Shown: positions 1 to 6,697 of the stretch, in pieces
How the letters are laid out: each line of letters begins with the position of its first letter
Numbering within the stretch: the stretch's first letter is position 1
Assembly: GCA_003517285.1 (NCBI GenBank)
Contig: DPAW01000325.1
Location: 16,551-36,200, forward strand
Direction: 5' to 3'
Length of the DNA: 19,650 nt
Source: Verrucomicrobiales bacterium
GTDB lineage: Bacteria; Verrucomicrobiota; Verrucomicrobiia; Limisphaerales; UBA1100
Translations under genes and position numbers: made by a program
The notes under the pieces: generated by a model
What the model saw: only the letters and a program-made list of their open reading frames with translations
Databases searched by the model: none
What the model was told of the DNA's origin: nothing

Positions 1-1642
1 GAAAATCAAACCGCACCATCGCGTCCTTGAAATTCGGGTTCTTATAGAAGATCCGTTTGTTCTCGCCAGCGATCTCGTTGCGTCGCAGCACGCCCTGCTC
101 CACTTGCCATTCCTTGTTGAAAAACCAGCCGCCACTCACCTGCCCTTCGGAAAAGTGATCGCCGAATTTCAAATTTCGCGGGGACGCCAGCAACGGCGGC
201 GACGGAATTCGCGCGCCCACCTGCGTCCGCCATTTCGCCAACCGGCTTTGCAGGGCGAGTACGCGCTCAGGCTCCTGAATCGCCAGATCCGTTTTCTCAG
301 AGGGATCCTTCGCGAGATTGAAGAGCGCGTGTTTTTCCTTTTTTGCCGGATCAAAAAATTCGATTAACTTCCAGTCGCCCACACGAATCGCGCCACCGGA
401 AACGCCGCCGAGAAAATGCGGTTTATCCAGCGGATAATGCCAGTGCAATGCCTCGCGCTTGGGCGCCTGATCCGGATTACGTAAAGTTGGCAACATCGAG
501 ACACCATCCAGCAGCTGCGCCGGGTTCGGATCAATATCCGCCGCCTCCAGGAAGGTCGGATAAAAATCGTGATTCACCACCGGCTGCTCGGAAACGCGCC
601 CGGCCGGCACCTTGCCATTGGGCCAGCGCACGATCAACGGCACGCGAATACCACCCTCATAGAGCTGACTCTTGCCACCACGCAACGGCGCATTCGAGGT
701 CACGTTTGTCTCGCCGCCATTGTCACTGCTGAAAATAAAAATTGTGTCCCGATCAATCCCCAGTTCACGCAACTTGCGGTCAATCATTCCGATACCATCA
801 TCAATACTCTCCAACATCGCCGCCAAATGTGGATTGTGATGACTCGCCCAATGATAACACGCATCACCCTTCATACCGGAATCCTTACAAAGATAGCACC
901 GCTCTCGATCGCGCGTACTCGGCCCCGGTGGGTGCTTACGCAGGTATTTCTCTACGAGATCCGGCTTACCATTCAGGATCGTGTGCGGCGCATAATGACT
1001 GAGGTAGAGAAAAAAAGGCCGCTGATAATTGCGTTCAATAAACTCCACCGCCTCATGATTCAGTCGGTCGGTCAAATACTCGCCTTTGCCCAATTTATTC
1101 TTCGGTAAATCAATCCACGAGATCGGTTGTGTGCGAAACACGTACGGGAAAAAATTCGCCCCGTTCCCCACGCCCTTGACCTCGCTGCCCGTGTTCCATC
1201 CAAACCCGTGATCTGTCGGCCGCAGTTCAAACTCCGCCTCGTGATGTTTGTAGCCCGTGAGATGCCACTTACCCACCATTCCCGTCGTGTACTCGTGCTT
1301 CGCCAGAATCTCCGGCAACGCCACGTGACTCACCGGCAGACCATTTGAGGAATTCGGCCGAAGATAATCCGTGATGCCCACCCGAGCCGGGTGCTGCCCC
1401 GTGAGCAGTGCCGCCCGATACGGCGAACACACCGGCGCCGCAGCATAGGCATGCGTAAACCGCACCCCTTCCTTCGCCAACCGATCCAGATGCGGCGTCT
1501 CATTAAACCCATTCCCGTAACACCCCAGTTCCGCCCAACCCAAATCATCCGCCAACACAAACACCACATTCGGCCGCCGATTCTGCGCAGTGCTTTCTAG
1601 CACCAGCCCAAGCAATAACAGGAATAATAGAAATCGTTTCAT
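1..1642 (-). CDS. Secreted arylsulfatase with C-terminal lectin-like domain, 3' end outside window
   Basis: Type I (formylglycine) sulfatase that hydrolyses sulfate esters outside the cytoplasm; the substrate is unknown. The reading frame is open from the ATG at 1642 to base 1, so at least 547 residues are present. Residues 1-20 are a Sec signal peptide with a leucine run. Metal-binding D32-D33 follow. The FGly motif is C72-S-P-Y-R76, and GKWHL, a SSDNGG block and a GGKSQLYEGG block come after it. A Cys-rich insert (C249-x2-C252-x9-C262) precedes the SSDNGG block. From about residue 494 the chain no longer looks like sulfatase and resembles a concanavalin-like/DUF1080-type beta-sandwich, which the window cuts. 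The gene starts 7 bases after the SGNH esterase gene, so it is probably cotranscribed. No Shine-Dalgarno sequence is visible. The sulfatase call is firm; the C-terminal domain is an inference. Confidence 0.93.
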   Translation of the reverse strand, partial: MKRFLLFLLLLGLVLESTAQNRRPNVVFVLADDLGWAELGCYGNGFNETPHLDRLAKEGVRFTHAYAAAPVCSPYRAALLTGQHPARVGITDYLRPNSSNGLPVSHVALPEILAKHEYTTGMVGKWHLTGYKHHEAEFELRPTDHGFGWNTGSEVKGVGNGANFFPYVFRTQPISWIDLPKNKLGKGEYLTDRLNHEAVEFIERNYQRPFFLYLSHYAPHTILNGKPDLVEKYLRKHPPGPSTRDRERCYLCKDSGMKGDACYHWASHHNPHLAAMLESIDDGIGMIDRKLRELGIDRDTIFIFSSDNGGETNVTSNAPLRGGKSQLYEGGIRVPLIVRWPNGKVPAGRVSEQPVVNHDFYPTFLEAADIDPNPAQLLDGVSMLPTLRNPDQAPKREALHWHYPLDKPHFLGGVSGGAIRVGDWKLIEFFDPAKKEKHALFNLAKDPSEKTDLAIQEPERVLALQSRLAKWRTQVGARIPSPPLLASPRNLKFGDHFSEGQVSGGWFFNKEWQVEQGVLRRNEIAGENKRIFYKNPNFKDAMVRFDF

Positions 1643-1649
1643 CGTTCGT

Positions 1650-2729
1650 TCATTTCAAATTCAACGCCGTGCGCAGTACCGGCTCGAAGGCATCGGCTTG
1701 GCGAAGGAAGCCGAGGTCGTTGGGATGCGAGGCGTCGGTTGTGCCTTCGGTGTCGTTGCCCAAAAGTTTGTCGCCTCCGAGATAATGTAGGCGCGGCACG
1801 CCGGCGGCCCGGAGTTGCTCGTAAGCTTTGCGCAGGGCGGCGTGGTTGTCGTCGTGAAATTTCGACTTAACCGGCGTCAGCCAGCTGTTGGCGAAGCGGC
1901 GATCCTCCACAAGCACGATTGGGGTCTCCGGTCGGGCCTTGCGCAGGAGTTTCACGAGAGGCACACAACGTTCGGTGACCATTGCCGCGTTCATGTTTGG
2001 TAGACAATCGATGATGTAACACGCGGCATCCACTTCAGCCATGAGCTTGCCCACTGCCTCGTGCATACGTCCATTGCCGGAGAAGCCAATGTTGATCACT
2101 GGCCGGTTAAAGCGCCGACCAAGGATGGCAGGATGCGTGATGCCCGGGCGCGAAGCGCAGGCGCCGTGTGTGATCGACGTACCATAAAACACCAGCGGCT
2201 TCGCCTTGCGCGGGGCGAGCCCTTCGAACTTCGCCCCGGCCGGTATTCCGATGGAAAGTGACTCGGTGCCATTGTACAGCGGCAGATACACCGCGTACTC
2301 GCGCTGGCCCGGGGCGATACCACGCAGCAGTGCTGCCTGCATGTCCTGTTTGCTCGGGCGGGTCGCGGCGGCCCAGCGCCATTGGCCTTGACCATCGCGT
2401 GCGTAAAGGTCCAAGCCACTCACGCCGCTCGGCGGCATGTGCGGCATGCCAAGTCGCGCGCTCATCAATTTCCACCGCGCATGAATTTCGGTCGCGTCCG
2501 TCTTGAAACGCACCATCATCCCGGCGCTGTGCCGGCTGAGATTCCAAACCGCCGGCGTCACGGCCTCCTCGGCCTTGGCAGGAAAACGATCAAACCAGCG
2601 CGCCCTGCCCTGGTCGCCCCAACCCCGCCCTTCCACGCCCCATTGCGTAACGTCGTGCCACTGGATTTTTTCCTGGGGCCACGCGTGGAGGCTTCCAAAG
2701 GTAATCAGACAAGCCAACGCAAGTTTCAT
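1650..2729 (-). CDS. Secreted SGNH/GDSL esterase (GxDLY + Lipase_GDSL_3)
   Basis: Predicted serine esterase or acylhydrolase, probably deacylating a carbohydrate. With the ATG at 2729 the protein has 359 residues. Residues 1-16 are a short Sec signal peptide. The first half holds the GxDLY motif (G105-L-D-L-Y109) of the N-terminal beta domain often paired with this lipase family. The SGNH core starts near 178, with block I GTSITHG (nucleophile S185), a GFSGNG block supplying the Gly, CLPNM supplying the Asn, and D332-A-S-H335 as the Asp/His of block V. The frame can be extended to a TTG at 2759, but that would place 10 residues ahead of the signal peptide and overlap the upstream stop, so the ATG is preferred. 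It lies 14 bases after one sulfatase and 7 before the next. The substrate is not visible from sequence. Confidence 0.92.
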   Translation of the reverse strand: MKLALACLITFGSLHAWPQEKIQWHDVTQWGVEGRGWGDQGRARWFDRFPAKAEEAVTPAVWNLSRHSAGMMVRFKTDATEIHARWKLMSARLGMPHMPPSGVSGLDLYARDGQGQWRWAAATRPSKQDMQAALLRGIAPGQREYAVYLPLYNGTESLSIGIPAGAKFEGLAPRKAKPLVFYGTSITHGACASRPGITHPAILGRRFNRPVINIGFSGNGRMHEAVGKLMAEVDAACYIIDCLPNMNAAMVTERCVPLVKLLRKARPETPIVLVEDRRFANSWLTPVKSKFHDDNHAALRKAYEQLRAAGVPRLHYLGGDKLLGNDTEGTTDASHPNDLGFLRQADAFEPVLRTALNLK

Positions 2730-2743
2730 GACTGGAGATCGGT

Positions 2744-4144
2744 TTAGTTTTTTAACCAAGGCGAGCGGGCATTCTTGGTGATCTCGGCGTCGAGCGTTTC
2801 CATACGGGCACGGAGATCCCGGACGACCGCCGGCTTGGCTTCGGCGAGGTTGTTTTGTTCGCCTAGATCCTTTGACAAATCGAAGAGGAACACCTCTGGT
2901 GGCTTATTGTTGGGATTACGCCGCGGCTTCTTGATGAGCAGTTTCCATTTTCCGCTCCGGATTCCTTCCAGATCACCGCGCGAGGTATAGTGCAGAAACT
3001 CCGTGCGCGGGGAATTTTTCTCCGTACCTTTCCACAGGCCACTGACGTTCAGACCATCGATTTTCTTTTCCTTGGGCAACGGCTTACCAGTGATGGCGGC
3101 GATGGTGGGGAGTAAATCGATGGTTCCGGTTAGTTCATCGCAAACCGTGCCGGCAGGAATACCAGGACCACGCATCACACATGGCACACGCTGTCCGCCC
3201 TCGAAGGTCGTGCCTTTACCATCGCGCAACGGACCAGCCGAGCCGCCATGATGAAGGAACGGCAGCCACGGGCCATTGTCCGTGGTGTAGATCACGTAGG
3301 TGTTGTCCGTGAGTTTCAGGTCATCAATCGTCTTGAGCAGCCGCCCAACCTCGGTGTCGATGTGCTCGATGGTGTTGATGTATGCCCGCTTGGGGTCAGG
3401 ATCGCGTACATCGTCCGGCACATAGAGTGGGATGTGCGGCATGGAGTGCGGGATGTACACAAAAAACGGTTTGTCCTTATTTGCTGTGATGAAATCGATA
3501 GACTTTTGTGTACAACGGCGTGTGATGGTGCGCTGATCGACCGGCAACTCGACGATTTTCTCATCCTCAAACAGGGGGGTCTTCCACTTGGTAAGCGTGG
3601 ACTCTGGGTCTGCCCAGAGGATGTCCATCCCTTGCCAACCACCGCGCGGCTTACCCTTGTTGTCCGGGTGATTCATGTCGTTCGAATAAGGAATACCATA
3701 GTAAGTATCGAATCCATTGGCCGTCGGTAGCGTTTCCTTGTGATGCCCAAGGTGCCATTTTCCGAAACAGGCGGTGGCATAGCCCTGCCCCTTCAAGTGA
3801 TCAGCGATGGTGTGCTCCTTAGCATTCAGCCCCTTGGTCGAGGCAGGGAACAACACGTGCTGATGCATGCCCACGCGCTTGGGATAACAACCCGTCAGCA
3901 ACGCCGCACGCGAGGGCGTGCACACAGGCGAGGCCACCATAAAGCTCGTGAACTTTCGTCCCTCTTTGGCAATGCGATCGATGTTTGGTGTCTTGATGGT
4001 CTTGGAACCGAAGCAGCTCAAGTCGCCGTACCCTTGGTCATCTGTAAAAATGATTACAAAGTTGGGCTTGGCGGCCTGCAGAATTCCTGTGGCTAAGAGG
4101 AAAATGGACAGAGCAATGGACTTGAAAAGGATTGTCGGTTTCAC
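2744..4144 (-). CDS. Secreted arylsulfatase (GALNS/arylsulfatase A-like)
   Basis: Type I sulfatase of 466 residues, a usual full length for the family. The N-terminus is a Sec signal peptide (residues 1 to about 24, cut near LQA-A). The core begins with metal-binding D35-D36, and the FGly motif is C75-T-P-S-R79 followed by AALLTG. Then come GKWHLGHH, the IPHSMPHIPL histidine block, TTDNG (metal) and a GKGTTFEGG lysine block. The start codon is GTG at 4144; no ATG lies in or near the signal peptide and no Shine-Dalgarno sequence is evident. The gene follows the YdjM-like gene by 41 bases and precedes the SGNH esterase by 14, which suggests sulfate and acyl removal from the same substrate. General resemblance is to arylsulfatase A and N-acetylgalactosamine-6-sulfatase; the exact subfamily and substrate cannot be fixed by eye. 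Confidence 0.94.
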   Translation of the reverse strand: MKPTILFKSIALSIFLLATGILQAAKPNFVIIFTDDQGYGDLSCFGSKTIKTPNIDRIAKEGRKFTSFMVASPVCTPSRAALLTGCYPKRVGMHQHVLFPASTKGLNAKEHTIADHLKGQGYATACFGKWHLGHHKETLPTANGFDTYYGIPYSNDMNHPDNKGKPRGGWQGMDILWADPESTLTKWKTPLFEDEKIVELPVDQRTITRRCTQKSIDFITANKDKPFFVYIPHSMPHIPLYVPDDVRDPDPKRAYINTIEHIDTEVGRLLKTIDDLKLTDNTYVIYTTDNGPWLPFLHHGGSAGPLRDGKGTTFEGGQRVPCVMRGPGIPAGTVCDELTGTIDLLPTIAAITGKPLPKEKKIDGLNVSGLWKGTEKNSPRTEFLHYTSRGDLEGIRSGKWKLLIKKPRRNPNNKPPEVFLFDLSKDLGEQNNLAEAKPAVVRDLRARMETLDAEITKNARSPWLKN

Positions 4145-4185
4145 GCCGACGAGTGTTTCAGCCGAGGACCGCTTCAGTCAAACCC

Positions 4186-5172
4186 TCATTCCGCAGCCCA
4201 AACATTCCGCCGAAACAGCATCCGGTAAAATTGGCTGATATCTTTTTCACCCAATGACCTGAATTTTACGAACTCCGCAGGAAATTCCGAATTCAGAGCA
4301 TTTGTTTTGATACCCCACAACGGTACGGTGGAAATGGGCAGCATACCATAGCGTATATCGCCGATCACATCTTCCGCCTCGGGATGGTGGCACAAGAAGC
4401 CATTGGACAAACGGTTGAACCGAGCCACGTCTTTGCTAGGCTTGGCAGCTTCGAAAGCATTTACTTTGCCTCCGCGGTAAATCTTTGCAGTCAATCCGGG
4501 CACCACATGAATGGCGTCCACATGATAAACCCCGTCGTGCAGATACACCGAGCGATAAAGGAACACATTACCGATGCTCGGTTTCACAACCTGCCGAACC
4601 GTAGTGTGATCGCGTTGCGCGATAAGTGTCTGCTGCGCAGATTCAGCTTGGCGATGTTGGGCAAGGGCGAACAGGAGGTAACACGCGCAGAAAATCGCAG
4701 CGGCGCGCGGAAACCGAACGCGACTCCGCCACGCGCCCCAAACGGTCAGCACCAAAAGCGGCAGGCTGAACAATGGATCGACGATAGAAACGAGATTCCA
4801 CGAAACCCGATCCAACGCAAATGGCCACCACAAATGCGTGCCGTAACTGGTGCAGGCATCCAGAAGCCCATGCGTGGCGTACCCCAAAAGACAGGCCATC
4901 CAAATTTCACGAAACTCAAACCGCCGCCGGGACACCAGCCAGATTAACAACGCCACGATGAATGCTCCCAACGGAATGAACGCCAGCGAATGTGAAAAGT
5001 GGCGGTGATAATCGAGATTCAGCAGCGGATCCGCTGAGGAGCTAATCAGCGCATCCAAGTCCGGCGCCATCCCGGCGATAGCCCCGTAGAATGCTACCCG
5101 ATACTGAGCCTTCGGCCGGCAAAATGATTGGGCAACTGCGGAACCCACGAGGCCTTGGGTTAGTAAATCCAT
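4186..5172 (-). CDS. YdjM/YfhP-type membrane-bound metal-dependent hydrolase
   Basis: Integral membrane protein of 328 residues, about the length of Bacillus YfhP. The N-terminus MDLLTQGLVGSAV and the GMAPDLDAL block (D38, D40) are typical of the YdjM (DUF457) family. Likely metal ligands are H56 and H61 in HRHFSH, H101 and D105 in GYATHGLLD, and D132 in VDPLF. Hydrophobic segments lie near residues 26-42, 62-80, 90-105, 125-147 and 153-168. Residues from about 175 to the end are mainly soluble and would form an extra-membrane domain. The family is annotated as a hydrolase but its substrate is unknown. It is the odd member of this cluster: 103 bases separate it from the upstream DUF1552 gene and it is the only multi-pass membrane protein here. 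The ATG at 5172 follows an AT-rich leader without a Shine-Dalgarno sequence. Confidence 0.88.
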   Translation of the reverse strand: MDLLTQGLVGSAVAQSFCRPKAQYRVAFYGAIAGMAPDLDALISSSADPLLNLDYHRHFSHSLAFIPLGAFIVALLIWLVSRRRFEFREIWMACLLGYATHGLLDACTSYGTHLWWPFALDRVSWNLVSIVDPLFSLPLLVLTVWGAWRSRVRFPRAAAIFCACYLLFALAQHRQAESAQQTLIAQRDHTTVRQVVKPSIGNVFLYRSVYLHDGVYHVDAIHVVPGLTAKIYRGGKVNAFEAAKPSKDVARFNRLSNGFLCHHPEAEDVIGDIRYGMLPISTVPLWGIKTNALNSEFPAEFVKFRSLGEKDISQFYRMLFRRNVWAAE

Positions 5173-5275
5173 GAAAATTTAAGATTAAAAATGTTCGCGG
5201 AATCGCTGGCTCGTCTTTCCAGCAAACCCATGCTCTGCAGGGACGAGCACGCGGGTCCATTGGCGGAACCGAAGT
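5173..5275 (-). other. Largest intergenic gap, with weak inverted repeats
   Basis: This 103-base gap separates the DUF1552 stop from the YdjM-like start and may mark an operon boundary. It contains a perfect 7-base inverted repeat, GCTCGTC (5209-5215) with GACGAGC (5242-5248), around a 26-base loop. A 5-base hairpin, GCTGG (5205-5209) with CCAGC (5219-5223), overlaps it. The last 25 or so bases before the ATG are AT-rich. Neither stem is followed directly by a T-run, so a factor-independent terminator is not supported. I recognise no promoter with confidence. Confidence 0.35.
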
Positions 5276-6679
5276 CTAAACCTCGGCCAGCGTCTCCGTG
5301 CTGCCGGCGAAGCTCTTGGCTTCGACACCGAGCTTGTGCAGCATGGTGAGGTAGAGGTTAGCGGTGGGCACCTCGCTGAAGTTCATCTCTCCGCGCCAAC
5401 CCGCGTCGGTGTCGATGCCGGCGGTGGACTGATGCTTCTGGTTGCCCTGACCATACTTAAGATATTGGCCGTGCTTAAAACCAAGTTTGCGACCGCCAAT
5501 GAGCAGCAGCGGATAGTTGCGCGACAGGTGGAACGCGCTGGAGGCCGAGCCGAAAAAGAGCGCGGTGTGGTCGAGCATGTTGCCCTCACCGCCGGGCTCA
5601 GGCGTCGCCTTCAGTCGGCTAGCAAAGCGCCCGAGTTCGTCGTTAATGAAGCGACAATAGATGCCAAAATTTTTGTAGCCGTCGGGCTTCTTCGTTTCGT
5701 GCGACAAATAATGAGTGGCCTTGAAGCCAACCGCACGCGCGAGGTAATCGCTAATGCCGACGCCGTTTTCACGGCCGAGCTGGTAGGTGGCCACGCGCGT
5801 GGAGTCGGTCTTGAACGCGAGATAAATCAGCTCATACATCGTGCGCAGGAAATTGCGTGGATCCTCGGGCGTCACATCGAGCTTCAAGTAATCGGTCTCG
5901 ACCGTTGGCAATGGGATGTCCAGCCAACTCTTGGCCTTGGCCACCTTCACCTCGGTTTCGCGCACGGACTGCAAGTACTCGGCGAGCGTTTCCTGATCGT
6001 GCTTGGAGAGTGACCGATTCAGCGACCGCGCGTCCTCCAACAAATCATCCAACGCGCTTTGGCTCAGGGCCAAGCGACGGGCTGCGTCGGGGCCGCTCTT
6101 TACAAAGAGCATATCAAAGATGCGCTTGGGCTTGTGCTCGGCGGGGATGGGCCGGCCCTGAGCGTTGTACGAAAGCGTGTGGGCGCCGCGCGGCGAGCCG
6201 GTGCCGCCGTCGGTGGACATCACGAGCGAGGCATGGCGCGTGTGTTCGCCGGCTTGCGCGGCAAACACCTGATCGAGCGAAATGCTGTTGTGATAATCGC
6301 CATCAGCGCCGGTATCCGCCGCGGTGATAAACTGGTCCGCATTAGCATGGCCATGTACGCGCCGCAACGCGGGATTCGACAAACCGGAAAACACAGTCAG
6401 TTCATCGCGCAGCGGCGCCAGTGTTTCCATACACTTAGTGAGCTTAAAATCCTTGCGGCCTCCGTGTGGAAACCAGCTCCAGTCCTTGAACGCTGGATCC
6501 TTCTCCAGCGGCATGGGCACGCCGTCAGGCAGATAAAAACAAGCTAGGCGTTTCCGTTGCTCGGGCTTATCGGCGGCGCGGGCAGACGGAGCAAAAGATT
6601 CGAGCCATGGCAACGCCAACGCCACACCGGCACCACGCAAAAATTTCCGTCGATCGAGGCAAGATAAATTCATGTTCAT
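5276..6679 (-). CDS. Tat-exported DUF1552 (HXXSHH) protein with HYLSHE variant
   Basis: 467-residue secreted protein of the DUF1552/HXXSHH family; no biochemical role is established for the family that I know of. A twin-arginine signal is clear: R10-R11-K-F-L-R, then a hydrophobic GVALALPWL stretch and an A-x-A cut near residue 35. The naming motif appears as H323-Y-L-S-H-E328, so its last His is Glu. The ends of the chain match the paralogue at 12419-13705: the Tat region, the LFFGSA block and the closing NLYLTMLHKLGVEA segment. The start is set by AAGGAG at 6687-6692, seven bases before the ATG; a second ATG at 6673 is less likely. It follows the 872-residue cytochrome by 18 bases, the usual cytochrome/DUF1552 partnership. 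It may form a complex with that protein. Confidence 0.92.
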   Translation of the reverse strand: MNMNLSCLDRRKFLRGAGVALALPWLESFAPSARAADKPEQRKRLACFYLPDGVPMPLEKDPAFKDWSWFPHGGRKDFKLTKCMETLAPLRDELTVFSGLSNPALRRVHGHANADQFITAADTGADGDYHNSISLDQVFAAQAGEHTRHASLVMSTDGGTGSPRGAHTLSYNAQGRPIPAEHKPKRIFDMLFVKSGPDAARRLALSQSALDDLLEDARSLNRSLSKHDQETLAEYLQSVRETEVKVAKAKSWLDIPLPTVETDYLKLDVTPEDPRNFLRTMYELIYLAFKTDSTRVATYQLGRENGVGISDYLARAVGFKATHYLSHETKKPDGYKNFGIYCRFINDELGRFASRLKATPEPGGEGNMLDHTALFFGSASSAFHLSRNYPLLLIGGRKLGFKHGQYLKYGQGNQKHQSTAGIDTDAGWRGEMNFSEVPTANLYLTMLHKLGVEAKSFAGSTETLAEV

Positions 6680-6686
6680 GGCTTTG

Positions 6687-6692
6687 CTCCTT
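6687..6692 (-). promoter_or_regulatory. Ribosome binding site AAGGAG for DUF1552 gene
   Basis: AAGGAG reads on the minus strand seven bases before the ATG at 6679. It is the best-spaced Shine-Dalgarno sequence in the window and fixes the first Met rather than the one two codons later. Most other genes here have no clear site. Confidence 0.75.
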
Positions 6693-6697
6693 CGCGA

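Noticed and set aside
343..1108. Overlapping plus-strand reading frames opposite the first sulfatase
   Set aside because: They are Arg/His/Pro-rich with no domain signal and lie opposite a strongly conserved sulfatase; they are antisense shadows.
5205..5248. Inverted repeats in the 103-base gap as a terminator
   Set aside because: The stems are only 5 and 7 bases, one with a 26-base loop, and neither runs into a T-tract.
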